Of a stretch of DNA of 64,000 nucleotides, positions 1 through 9,173 are shown one piece after another; position 1 is the stretch's first letter, and each line of letters opens with the position of its first letter. The stretch spans positions 126,543-190,542 of the forward strand of contig NZ_KZ984559.1 in NCBI RefSeq assembly GCF_003574445.1, written 5' to 3'. Below the pieces are notes generated by a model, which saw only the letters and a list, made by a program, of their open reading frames with translations, was not told the DNA's origin and did no database searches. A program made the position numbers and the translations under genes. The DNA comes from Streptomyces sp. YIM 130001 (GTDB lineage Bacteria; Actinomycetota; Actinomycetes; Streptomycetales; Streptomycetaceae).

Positions 1-1835
1 CTGGGCAGCTCGGACCGTACGGGTTCCGGAAGCGCGGAGCGGATCGCGTCGAGGGTGGGCGGCCGGCGCCAGGACTCGGTCCAGCAGGGGCCGTTGGTGG
101 CGGCCAGGACCGCACAGACCAGCCAGTGGGTACCGGGTTCGTGCCTGGCCCGGAGGGTGGGCAGGACGGCGCGCGGGTGCAGGACGTTGGTGTTGGGGAA
201 GGTGCGGACGGCCTCGCCCTCGCGGGTCAGCGCCGGCGACAGGTCCAGGAGCCCGGAGTGGCCTGCCGGGTAGGAGGCCTCGGCCCGGCCCGGGCCCGCG
301 TCGGTGGAGCCCCTGAGCTCGGCCGGGTCGTCGCCGGTGCGGTCGAGGGCCCAGCCGCCCTCCGCGCTGTACAGCGGCCGGTCGGTGCCGAGCCGGTGGA
401 CCCGGATGTGCCAGGGCGAGCACGGCAGCAGCCAGGTCTCGACCTCCACTGCGGACATCGGGCTCCACCTCGCCCACAGATGACCGGCCTCGGTGCGCGC
501 CTGCGTGCAGTTCTCCCTCACCCGCCAGTGGCTGTCGTCGTCGCTCAGCGCCAACATGCTGTCGGCGGCGGCCTGTTCGAGGCCCCTGCCGCCGGCCGGG
601 ACGCTGAAGCCGAAGGCCGTGGAGTAGGCGAACTTGGCGTACTTCTCGGCGCCGTGCCGCATGGGCGGTGCGTTCTGGCCGCCGGTGAGGGCCATCACAT
701 GGCCGGCCGCGCGCTCACGGCAGACCAGCATCCCGGGCTGCGGCTGCACCGACACCGCATACGGGTCGGCCAGCGGCTCCTCCTGCGCGCGCCAGAACGG
801 GTGGCTCTCCTGGAGGGCGAGCGGCAGGAAGAACTTCAGGGCCCAATAGGGGGATCCGGGCGAGTTGTACTCCTCGGCCATGTTGAGATCCGGGTAGCCG
901 TAGCCGACGGTCAGCAGACCCGCGTCGTCGGTGACCGGCTGTCGTGCCCACCAGCGCAGGTGGCGCAGGGCGAGGCCCTTGATCTGCCCCCAGGGCAGGG
1001 CCTCGACGTCCGCGTAGGCGAGTGCTCCCCAGAACGCACCCTGGGCGAACCGGTAGGTGAGGCTGCGGCCGAACGGCAGGGCCGCGCCGTCGTCCGCGAA
1101 CCAGTGCGCGAAGTCGCGGGCGAACAAGGCCGCACGTTCCCGGAGTTGGCGTGCGAGCTCCGGTGCGCGGTCCTCGGCGAGGCGGCTGTGCACCAGGCCG
1201 TAGAAGTGCAGTGCGAAGGAGACGTAGTAGTCGCGCCGGGTCGTCGGTCCGTCGGTGTACCAGCCGTCGCCCAGGTAGAAGCCGTCCAGACGCTGCAGCG
1301 CGCGCCTCTCGGCGCTGGGGTCGTAGTGCGGTGAACCCACCTTGTACAGGGCGTCGTTGACGAGGACGCGGAAGAACAGCCAGTTGTTGTCCGGGGTTTC
1401 GGTCTCGTTGATCCGGGCGAGCCAGCGGGTCAGCCGCTCCTTGGCCGCCGGGGACAGCGGGTCCCAGAGGCGCTCGGGTACGAGGGCGAGCGCGAGGGCG
1501 ATGGCGGCCATCTCGACGAGCCGCTGGTCGTAATCGGTGGCGGCGCCCCAGTACTCCGCATGCTCAGGGTCGGTGCCGTGGTCGAGGCCGCGCAGATACG
1601 GCGAGAAGTCGACGTCCGCGCCGCCGGCGGCGAGCGGGGCCAGGCCCCAGAGCGGGCGGGCGAATCCCTCCAGGGCGGCCGCTCGGTCCGGGAACTGCGC
1701 GCCCGTCACACCGAGTTGGGCCAGCGCGCCGCCGGGGCTGAGTCGCTCCCGTACGGGTGCGACCAGGACGTCGAGCGCCTTCTGCAGGTCGGCGCGGGTG
1801 GTGAGCGGCAGGTCGTGCAGGGCTCCACGGGTCAC
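1..1835 (-). CDS. DUF2264 domain protein, C-terminus beyond window
   Basis: About 611 residues are visible; the 3' end lies outside the window. The reverse strand reads in one open frame from a GTG at 1835 with an AGGAGA ribosome site about 8 nt upstream. Typical DUF2264 blocks are visible, such as GSPYWALKFFLPLAL near residue 320 and a C-terminal part with YAKFAYSTAFGF. DUF2264 proteins are predicted alpha/alpha-barrel proteins found in bacterial polysaccharide-use loci; the exact reaction is not established. The start overlaps the stop of a broken DeoR-like ORF (GTGA), so translation was probably coupled to it. The neighbouring hydroxyacid dehydrogenase and gene remnant suggest a former uronic-acid or acidic-polysaccharide locus (inference). 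Confidence 0.85.
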   Translation of the reverse strand, partial: MTRGALHDLPLTTRADLQKALDVLVAPVRERLSPGGALAQLGVTGAQFPDRAAALEGFARPLWGLAPLAAGGADVDFSPYLRGLDHGTDPEHAEYWGAATDYDQRLVEMAAIALALALVPERLWDPLSPAAKERLTRWLARINETETPDNNWLFFRVLVNDALYKVGSPHYDPSAERRALQRLDGFYLGDGWYTDGPTTRRDYYVSFALHFYGLVHSRLAEDRAPELARQLRERAALFARDFAHWFADDGAALPFGRSLTYRFAQGAFWGALAYADVEALPWGQIKGLALRHLRWWARQPVTDDAGLLTVGYGYPDLNMAEEYNSPGSPYWALKFFLPLALQESHPFWRAQEEPLADPYAVSVQPQPGMLVCRERAAGHVMALTGGQNAPPMRHGAEKYAKFAYSTAFGFSVPAGGRGLEQAAADSMLALSDDDSHWRVRENCTQARTEAGHLWARWSPMSAVEVETWLLPCSPWHIRVHRLGTDRPLYSAEGGWALDRTGDDPAELRGSTDAGPGRAEASYPAGHSGLLDLSPALTREGEAVRTFPNTNVLHPRAVLPTLRARHEPGTHWLVCAVLAATNGPCWTESWRRPPTLDAIRSALPEPVRSELP

Positions 1836-2098
1836 GCCGGGGTCTCCTGTTCCGTACGGGGGCGGGTCGCTTCGGCGCGGGGCGGACCGCTGAAGGCGCG
1901 TACGCGCAGCTCGGGCATGGGACGGATGCGCTGTGCGGGGAACGGGCGGCGCCGGTGCTCGCGGCGTGGGCGACGGCCCGCAGGCAGGCGTCGAGTCACC
2001 GCCGCGACGCCGAGCTGCGGAGCGAACTCGGCCACGCTCGGCATGCCGCGCGACCGCAGCTCGTTCATGATCGCCTCGCGGCGCTCGGAACCGATCAC
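1832..2098 (-). pseudogene. DeoR-type regulator, N-terminal fragment
   Basis: A GTG at 2098 with a good GGGAGG site 6 nt upstream starts an 88-residue frame. Its first 35 residues look like a DeoR helix-turn-helix (ERREAIMNELRSRG, then VAEFAPQLGVAAVTRR). After the expected VTVRR recognition helix the sequence turns into Arg/Pro-rich low-complexity protein with no effector domain, and it stops within the DUF2264 start. Full DeoR proteins are about 250 residues and DeoR-LacI hybrids about 350. The signals for expression are intact while the body is missing, so this looks like a deletion-truncated regulator; a short DNA-binding protein remains possible. Confidence 0.55.
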
Positions 2099-2548
2099 CC
2101 AGTACCTCCCTCGGCCCGCGGCACCGTCGTGGCGGGCGGCCGCGTGCGGAGCGGCCCGACACACGGGTGATCACCGGAGACCGGATTCGAGCAAGCGATC
2201 CATGGTGATCACACGGGGGGAGAGTACGTCCGCAGTGAGCCACCGGGAAGCCCGTCGACCCTGGTGCCGCGCCAGATTCATCGCCGCGGCAGCTCCCGGC
2301 GCACGTGTCGTTCATGACCGTTCGGCACGGACCTCCTTGACTGGCGATCGGAGGTGACCGAACAATCTCGCTAGGGACACGCCGATGCGATCCGGACGAT
2401 GCGTCGCTGTGCTTTGCCCGTGCCTCACCCGCTCACGCGGGGTTCTCCTGCCTCACCTGCCAGGAACGCCTCCTCGCCGGCAGGCCGCCTGCCGTTCGGG
2501 TCCCTGTCTGTCTCAGTACGCCCAACCAGCCGGAGATGACGAGCAGTT
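2099..2548. other. Divergent intergenic region, no gene seen
   Basis: This 450-nt stretch separates the leftward DUF2264/DeoR unit from the rightward dehydrogenase gene. It holds two GTGATCAC palindromes (listed separately). I see no convincing ORF or RNA gene in it; short open frames here have low-complexity Arg/Pro/Cys content. Confidence 0.5.
2166..2212. promoter_or_regulatory. Paired GTGATCAC palindromes, putative operator
   Basis: GGTGATCACC at 2166-2175 is a perfect palindrome, and its core GTGATCAC recurs at 2205-2212, 38 nt away. They lie between the truncated regulator and the divergent dehydrogenase gene, where an operator is expected. The cognate protein may be the now broken DeoR-like gene (inference). 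Confidence 0.4.
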
Positions 2549-3571
2549 ATGCGAGATACGATCCCGACCGGCCCACCGGACAAGGCCATTCGCGACGCCT
2601 GGACGGTGGCATCGGTAGTCGGGCCGCAGTGGTCCCGCTCCGTCCTCACCGACGGGGCGAAGTCGGTCATCAGACGGCGCGCCGAACTGGTCGAGCACGA
2701 CCTCGCGGCGGTCGAACTCCGCCCGGACGTACAGGTGTTGATCACCGGCTGGGGCACGCCACGGCTCACCGCCGAGATCCTCGACCGGTTCCCGGCGTTG
2801 GAACTCGTGCTGCACGCGGCCGGCAGCGTGCAGGGGCTCGTCAGCGAGGCTTTGTGGGGACGCGGCATCCGGGTCAGTACAGCCGCTTCCGCGAACGCAC
2901 TCGCCGTCGCCGACTTCACGGTCGCCCAGATCCACCTGTCGCTGAAGAACATGTGGCGCTTGAGCCTTGCCGCGCGAGCCGCCCGCCGGCCCGAACCCCG
3001 CGTCGGCGTACGGGGAGTGGACGGCGCGACCGTCGGCCTGATCGGGCTCGGCCACATCGGACGCCTGGTGGCCGAGCGCCTGCACGAACGGGACGTGACC
3101 GTACTCGCCCACGATCCCTACGCCGCGCCGGAACAGGCAGCGGCACTCGGAATCCGCTCGGCCGATCTGGAGACCGTGGTCCGCGCCAGCGACGTGCTCA
3201 GCCTGCACGCCCCGCTCAACGATTCCACCCGCCACCTGGTGGGCGCCCGTGAGCTGCACCTCATGCCGCCGCACGCCACGTTCCTCAACACGGCACGCGG
3301 CGGCATCGTCGACCAGGACGCCCTGGTGGCGTTCCTCGGCCGGCGCACCGATGTCTTCGCCCTGCTCGATGTCACGGAACCCGAGGAACTCGCCCCGGGC
3401 CATCCGCTGTTCGCGCTGCCCAACGTCCTGGTCTCGCCGCACATCGCCGGGAGCCTCGGCTCCGAGGAGGCCCGCCTCGGCAACGTCGCCGCGGCCGAGT
3501 TCGTCCGCTTCGCCGACGGCGAGCCGCTCCGGCACGAACTGACCCGGGACGAGCTGGCCCGCACCGCCTGA
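2549..3571 (+). CDS. D-2-hydroxyacid dehydrogenase family protein
   Basis: The 340-residue protein has the two-domain layout of NAD-dependent D-isomer 2-hydroxyacid dehydrogenases. The Rossmann motif GLIGLGHIG is near residue 165. The catalytic Arg lies in NTARGG (about 249), the Glu in VTEPEE (about 277), and the His in SPHIAG (about 298). It would interconvert a 2-keto acid and a D-2-hydroxy acid in the cytoplasm; the substrate cannot be read from the sequence. The neighbours (DUF2264 gene and a decayed, possibly polysaccharide-active gene) hint at a role in sugar-acid breakdown. The ATG at 2549 is the first in-frame start; the ribosome site is unremarkable. Confidence 0.85.
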   Translation: MRDTIPTGPPDKAIRDAWTVASVVGPQWSRSVLTDGAKSVIRRRAELVEHDLAAVELRPDVQVLITGWGTPRLTAEILDRFPALELVLHAAGSVQGLVSEALWGRGIRVSTAASANALAVADFTVAQIHLSLKNMWRLSLAARAARRPEPRVGVRGVDGATVGLIGLGHIGRLVAERLHERDVTVLAHDPYAAPEQAAALGIRSADLETVVRASDVLSLHAPLNDSTRHLVGARELHLMPPHATFLNTARGGIVDQDALVAFLGRRTDVFALLDVTEPEELAPGHPLFALPNVLVSPHIAGSLGSEEARLGNVAAAEFVRFADGEPLRHELTRDELARTA

Positions 3572-3715
3572 ACCACCGAGCCAGGCACATCACCCGTCAC
3601 ACCGCCGCCCCGACCGGCCCACCCCTCCCCCGCGGGAGACGTCCTGCCCCGTCCCGCGGCCGCCGCCGGCTGCGGAGCCCTGGCACTCGTGCCCACCCAC
3701 GCGCTGTTCCGCATC

Positions 3716-4110
3716 AGGTGCCGGGGGGCGAGGCGGCCGACGCGGCGGTCACCATCACCTTCGGTGACCGCCCCCGGCAAGGCCGACGATGTGTACGGCC
3801 TGGTGTTCAGCACCCGGCGCGGGCCGGGGTGCGCACTGTGGTCACGGACCGCCGCTACATCCTCAACGCCGATCACGCCTCCGGAACACCGATCAGGTCT
3901 CCCTCGTCGACCCGTACCCGACGCCCGAGCCCCGGGTGGACCGCCGGCACACCAAGACCCGCCTGACGCTGCCCGCCGCCGGGGGGGCGAGGCCGTCCGG
4001 ACCGACTGCATCGGCCGCACCGGCCGGGTGCCGGTGAGCGGCAGGAGGTGGCGGTCGAACTGGACGGCGCGATACGGCTGTTCGGCGGGCCGCAGCTGGG
4101 AGGCCCGCTG
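3716..4110 (+). pseudogene. Multiply frameshifted protein remnant
   Basis: A protein-like path can be followed only by changing frame about five times: AVTITFGDRP, then ADDVYGLVFSTRRG, then VRTVVTDRRYILNADHASG, then DQVSLVDPYPTPEPRVD, then EAVRTDCIGRTGRVPVSGR, then VAVELDGAIRLFGG. The pieces run in order and abut, which is what an old coding sequence with several small indels looks like. No part has a plausible start with a ribosome site. The beta-rich text resembles the C-terminal sandwich of a secreted polysaccharide lyase such as heparinase II/III; that identity is a guess from context with DUF2264 and the hydroxyacid dehydrogenase. The rest of 3572-4290 shows no gene. Confidence 0.5.
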
Positions 4111-4290
4111 CGGAGGGGACGCAAGAAGACCCGATCCGGTGTCCGACCTGCGCGACAGCACCTGACTCCGGCGTTGCCCACGACACCGCAAGCCCCCGGC
4201 TTCGGGCTAGGATCGACCGGCCATGCCCGGCCGACCGGCGACTCGCGGACGCGGCGGGCGAGCCGGTCCCGCAGAGTGAGGAGCAAAGCC

Positions 4291-5034
4291 GTGTTCTACT
4301 ACGTGCTCAAGTACGTGCTGCTCGGGCCGTTGTTGAGGCTGTTGTTCCGGCCGCGGATCGAGGGGATCGAGAACATCCCCGACGACGGTGCGGCGATCGT
4401 CGCGGGCAATCATCTGTCGTTCGCCGACCACTTCCTGATGCCGGCCATCGTCCGCCGCCGGATCACCTTCCTCGCGAAGGCGGAGTACTTCACCGGGCCC
4501 GGTATCAAGGGGCGGCTGACCGCGGCGTTCTTCCACAGTGCCGGTCAGATCCCGGTCGACCGCTCCGGCCGCGAGGCGGGCCAGGCCGCGATCCGCGAGG
4601 GGCTCGGGGTGCTGAACAAGGGGGAACTGCTCGGGATCTACCCGGAGGGCACCCGCTCGCACGACGGGCGGCTGTACAAGGGCAAGGTCGGGGTCGCCGC
4701 GATGGCCCTGAAGGCGGGGGTTCCGGTGGTGCCCTGCGCGATGATCGGCACCTTCGAGGCGCAGCCGCCCGGCAAGAAGCTGCCGCGTATGCACCAGATC
4801 ACGATCCGTTTCGGCAAGCCGCTGGAGTTCTCCAGGTACGAGGGCCTCGAGAACGAGAAGGCCGCCTTGCGCGCGATCACGGACGAGATCATGTACTCGG
4901 TCCTGGAGCTGTCCGGTCAGGAGTACGTCGACCGGTACGCGGCCGAGGTGAAGGCCGAGGAGCAGGAGGCCGCGAAGGCGGCACGGGCGGAGCAGGAACG
5001 TGGGGCCAAGTTCCGGCGGTTGCCGAAGCGTTGA
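4291..5034 (+). CDS. 1-acyl-sn-glycerol-3-phosphate acyltransferase family protein
   Basis: The GTG at 4291 follows GTGAGGAG with good spacing and opens with a short hydrophobic segment (FYYVLKYVLLGPLLRLLF), giving 247 residues, the usual PlsC size. The PlsC block I motif NHx4D appears as NHLSFAD near residues 41-47, and block III as YPEGTRS near 116-122. The family moves an acyl chain from acyl-CoA or acyl-ACP to lysophosphatidate at the membrane in phospholipid synthesis. The tail is Lys/Glu/Ala-rich, probably helical. A frame reaching back to 4048 is a chance extension through the upstream remnant. The gene stands alone and ends at a strong hairpin. Confidence 0.88.
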   Translation: MFYYVLKYVLLGPLLRLLFRPRIEGIENIPDDGAAIVAGNHLSFADHFLMPAIVRRRITFLAKAEYFTGPGIKGRLTAAFFHSAGQIPVDRSGREAGQAAIREGLGVLNKGELLGIYPEGTRSHDGRLYKGKVGVAAMALKAGVPVVPCAMIGTFEAQPPGKKLPRMHQITIRFGKPLEFSRYEGLENEKAALRAITDEIMYSVLELSGQEYVDRYAAEVKAEEQEAAKAARAEQERGAKFRRLPKR

Positions 5035-5072
5035 GGCTCCACGGTGCCAGCCGCTGACGGCGGACGACAGCA

Positions 5073-5104
5073 AGGGGCGGCCGGTGTGCGTACCGGCCGC
5101 CCCT
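5073..5104. terminator. Hairpin terminator between convergent genes
   Basis: A perfect 13-bp stem (arm AGGGGCGGCCGGT at 5073-5085, partner at 5092-5104) with a 6-nt loop lies between the acyltransferase stop and the convergent hydrolase stop. It probably works in both directions. Confidence 0.75.
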
Positions 5105-5144
5105 CGTCGTGCGCCGGGGATCGGGCGGGAGCGGAGACTCCTGC

Positions 5145-6743
5145 CTACGACTTACTGCCCGCCGCCTCCGGCTCCGGCGTGGCGTGCGGGTCGCACGTCA
5201 CATCGCGCCGGTCGGTCCTGCCGGTGAGCAGGTAGGTGTCGACCCGCTTGTTGATGCACGGGTTCTCCAGGTTGGTCACGCCGTGCGAACCGGCGCCCTT
5301 CTCCGTGATCAGGCGGGATCCCTCGAGCCGCTTGTGCAGCTCGACGGCGCCCGCGTACGGCGTTGCCGCGTCACGGGTCGCCTGCACGATCAGGACGGGC
5401 GGCAGGCCCTTGCCGCTCTTGACGTTCACCGGGGTCTGCTGCTTGACGCCCCAGGTGGCGCAGGGCAGGTTCATCCAGGTGTTGGCCCACGTCATGAAGG
5501 GGTGGTCCTCGTGCAGCCGGGTGCTGTCGCGGTCCCACTTCTTGAAGTTGCCGGGCCATTTGGCGTCGGTGCACTCGACCGCCGTGTACACGGCGTTGCC
5601 GTTCTCCGCGGAGGCGTTGCCCTCGGTGTCCGACATGTCGGGGGCAGCCGCGTCGATCAGCGCCTGCTCGTCACCCTCGAGGTACTTGCTCCACGTCTCG
5701 GCGGTGGGAACCCAGGCCGAGTCGTAGTACGGGGCGCTCTGGAAGAAGCTGATGAGCTCGTTCGGTCCGACGACCCCGCCGAGCGGCTCCTTCTTGGCCT
5801 TGGCGCGCAGCTTCAGCCACTGCGCCTCGACCTTCTCGGGGGTGTCCCCGATGCCGAAGGCGTCGTCGTTCTCGGCGACCCACTTCTTCCAGTCGTCCCA
5901 GCGCATCTGGAAGGCGACGTCCTGGTCCAGGTTGGCCTGGTACCAGATCTTCTCCCGCGACGGGTTGACGACGCTGTCGACGACCATGCGGCGGATGTGC
6001 CCGGGGAAGAGTGTCGCGTAGACCGCACCGAGGTAGGTGCCGTAGGAGACGCCGAGGAAGTTCAGCTTCTTCTCGCCGAGCGCGGCCCGGATGACGTCCA
6101 GGTCGCGTGCGGTGTTCGGTGTGGTCATGTGCGGCAGCATCTCGCCGCTGCGCTCCTTGCAGCCGTCCGCGTACTCGGCGGCGAGCTTGCGCTGGGCGCG
6201 CTTGTCGGCCTCGGAGTCGGGGACCGGGTCGGCCTTCGGTGCCTTGACGAACTCCTGCGGGTCGATGCAGGAGATCGGCGCCGAGTGGCCGACGCCGCGC
6301 GGGTCGAAGCCCACGAAGTCGTAGGCCTTGGCCGTCTTCTCCCAGAGCGGTGCCTTGTCGGGGATCCGCAGCGGGAAGCGCAGTCCCGATCCGCCCGGGC
6401 CGCCCGGGTTGTAGACGAGGGAGCCCTGGCGCTCCTTCTTGGTGCCGGTGTTGCCGACGCGGTCGACGGCGAGCTTGATCTGCTTGCCGTGCGGCTTGGC
6501 GTAGTCGAGCGGAACGCTGACCCAGCCGCACTGGACGGGCTTCGCGAGCCCCCAGTCCTCGGGGCAGTTCTTCCAGTCGATACCGGTCTTGGCCGCGCGC
6601 TTCGCGGCGATGGCCGCGCCGCGCTGCTGCGGGTCCTTGTGGTGGTCGCTGTCGGCGTTCGCCGTGGGTGCGACCACCGCGCTCGCTATGAGTGCGCCGG
6701 CGAGCAGTGTGCCGGCCGAGCCGAGCACTGCTGTGCGTCTCAA
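5145..6743 (-). CDS. Secreted alpha/beta hydrolase, tripeptidyl aminopeptidase-like
   Basis: The 532-residue protein begins with a Sec-type signal peptide (LRRTAVLGSAGTLLAGALIA, cut after ANA). I place the start at TTG 6743 because AGGGGGAGG lies just upstream; longer frames would bury the signal peptide. The oxyanion segment GGPGGSG and nucleophile elbow GVSYG (Ser about 233) are clear. The C-terminus has the TAP-like domain with the catalytic His in GAGSHG, and paired Cys residues for disulfides. Relatives are the SlpD/SlpE and Tap peptidases that trim N-terminal tripeptides from secreted proteins. Predicted extracellular exopeptidase; the specificity is not readable. Confidence 0.87.
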   Translation of the reverse strand: MRRTAVLGSAGTLLAGALIASAVVAPTANADSDHHKDPQQRGAAIAAKRAAKTGIDWKNCPEDWGLAKPVQCGWVSVPLDYAKPHGKQIKLAVDRVGNTGTKKERQGSLVYNPGGPGGSGLRFPLRIPDKAPLWEKTAKAYDFVGFDPRGVGHSAPISCIDPQEFVKAPKADPVPDSEADKRAQRKLAAEYADGCKERSGEMLPHMTTPNTARDLDVIRAALGEKKLNFLGVSYGTYLGAVYATLFPGHIRRMVVDSVVNPSREKIWYQANLDQDVAFQMRWDDWKKWVAENDDAFGIGDTPEKVEAQWLKLRAKAKKEPLGGVVGPNELISFFQSAPYYDSAWVPTAETWSKYLEGDEQALIDAAAPDMSDTEGNASAENGNAVYTAVECTDAKWPGNFKKWDRDSTRLHEDHPFMTWANTWMNLPCATWGVKQQTPVNVKSGKGLPPVLIVQATRDAATPYAGAVELHKRLEGSRLITEKGAGSHGVTNLENPCINKRVDTYLLTGRTDRRDVTCDPHATPEPEAAGSKS

Positions 6744-6887
6744 GTGATACCTCCCCCTGATGATGTGGTGCGTACCCGGGGATCCTTGCGTCTGTGGGGT
6801 CCCTGACAACAGGTAGGGACGGGCTTCTTTGCCAATCCGATAACCGGTCACGCCAGTACCGCTCAGGAGTCAGGAACGAACCGCGTG

Positions 6888-7705
6888 TCAACGAACATCG
6901 AGCAGGTCCAACGCGGCAGTCTCGAGGATCGTGCGCAGGGTCAGGGCGTCCGGTGCGACGGCGGTCACGAGCGCGGCAGGACCGGCGAGCGGGGTGAGTG
7001 CGGCGTACTCCCCGAGTGTCTGCTGCCGCACCGGACTGCGCTCGAACTCTGGTTGTACGAGGAGGAGTTGACCTACCGCTCGGCGTCCGGCGAGGACCGC
7101 GGGGCCGTCCCAGCCGGCAGCGGCTCCGGTGCCGCAGTCGAGTTCCTGGTCGAGCAGCGGGCGTCCGGCGCGGCGGACGGTGAGCCGACTGGTGAGGCGG
7201 CCGGAAAGTTCGCCGTGCCGGCCGAGTACTTGCTCCTCGCGCAGCAGCAGGCGCGATGCGGAAGCGAGTTCGGCGACGGTGGTCTGCCGGAGTTCGCTGC
7301 CTTGTACGGAGACGACGGGCTCGGGGAGCCAGCGCAGGGTGGCTCCGTCTCCGACGGTGAGGCGGGTGTCGTAGTGGGCCGGAGCCGGGTGGGTGCCGGG
7401 GAGCGCCAGGGTGGCGCCGGAGGCGGTGACCCGGAGGTCGGCGCCGGGGGTCACGGTCACGTCGATGGCGAGCCGGTCGCCGCCGAGCGGTGCGCTCATG
7501 GCTCCGACCAGCGTCACGTGTGCCTCGCCGGGTTGCCGGGACCGGGTACGACGCGGGGCGAGCGGGCCGGATCCGGCAAGCAGAGGCAAGGCGGTGCCGC
7601 CCCGGCCGTCCGGGCGGGCCTCGATGCGGGCGGTGGCCCGGACCCGGGATGCGTCGTCGCGCGGCGGGGCCTCGAGCGTTCGGCCGGCCGAGGTGGCCAT
7701 GGTGG

Positions 7706-7709
<4 letters not shown>
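6888..7709 (-). CDS. ureD: Urease accessory protein UreD (UreH)
   Basis: Last gene of the urease operon. UreD binds apo-urease and, with UreF and UreG, delivers nickel to the active site. The 273-residue protein shows family blocks such as ARIEARPDGRGGTALPLL, a YDTRLTVGDGATLRWLPEP region and a LLREEQVLGRHGE segment. Its GTG start at 7709 overlaps the ureG stop by 4 nt (GTGA), so the two are translationally coupled. A second start at 7700 (ATG) is possible. Actinobacterial UreD proteins are divergent, but position and motifs leave little doubt. Confidence 0.88.
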
Positions 7710-8389
<680 letters not shown>

Positions 8390-8440
8390 GGTGCTCCTGG
8401 GGTGAGTCGGGTGCGTGCCGGGTGCGGTGTCGCGACGGGC

Positions 8441-9115
8441 TCAGGACGCGAAGAGGCGGGTGTGACGGGCGGCGTGGGTCTCGGCTCCGATGTCGAGCAG
8501 TGGGGCGCCGGCGGCGGGCAGCGCCTCGACGCCGTCGGTGCGGACCAGTCGGGCGGCGGCTACCGCCCGTTCGGCGACCGCGTCGAGGTCGGGTCCGAGC
8601 CGGGCCAGCACGGCGGTGGCGTCGAAGGGATCGAGGCCGAGCAGTCGCACGGTCGCCGTGGCGGGGCCGCCCACGCTCTCGTACGCGGCACAGTGGGCCG
8701 CGTCGACGGGCCCGAGACCGGCGGCGCGTGCGGTGACACCGAGCACCACCGGCTGGTGGGCTCCACGGGGCAACGCCGTTGCCAGGGTGTCGAGTTGAGG
8801 GTCGGGCCAGGCGGCACGGGCAGCCCGCATCAGTTGGCGTCCGAGCCGACGGGAGGCGGTGCGCAGTGCGGCGGACGCGGTGCGGGCGTCGGCGGCCTCG
8901 TCGAGGGCGAGCGGGTCGGAGCCGTCGGCGGCAGCGGCCGCCAGCGCGGCGGCGACCAGGCCCGCCGTGTGCAGGCGGCCGCGGCAGAACGCGAACAGGC
9001 TCGGGGGGTCACTGATCCGCCCGGCGGTGACGGCCGCCTCGGCTCCGCCGGAGTGCGCATGTCCGCCGGCCGGAAAGCGGCCGTCCGCGAGGATGAGGAG
9101 GGCGGCTCTGCTCAT
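8441..9115 (-). CDS. ureF: Urease accessory protein UreF
   Basis: All-helical 224-residue protein that joins UreD to UreG and acts as a fidelity factor for GTP hydrolysis during urease activation. Family marks are LLILADGRFPAGGHAHSGG at the N-terminus and the C-terminal ETHAARHTRLFAS. It follows ureC after 58 nt and precedes ureG by 51 nt. Confidence 0.93.
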   Translation of the reverse strand: MSRAALLILADGRFPAGGHAHSGGAEAAVTAGRISDPPSLFAFCRGRLHTAGLVAAALAAAAADGSDPLALDEAADARTASAALRTASRRLGRQLMRAARAAWPDPQLDTLATALPRGAHQPVVLGVTARAAGLGPVDAAHCAAYESVGGPATATVRLLGLDPFDATAVLARLGPDLDAVAERAVAAARLVRTDGVEALPAAGAPLLDIGAETHAARHTRLFAS

Positions 9116-9173
9116 GGTGAAGCCTCGTGGTCTCGTCAGGACATCGACTCGGGTGCACGGCCTACGTCACCGC

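Noticed and set aside
126..1334. Long + strand open frame of 402 codons
   Set aside because: It is the antisense shadow of the DUF2264 gene, which has family motifs and a proper ribosome site.
5109..6806. + strand frame of 565 codons
   Set aside because: Antisense of the secreted hydrolase; Val/Gly/Leu/Arg-rich text without motifs.
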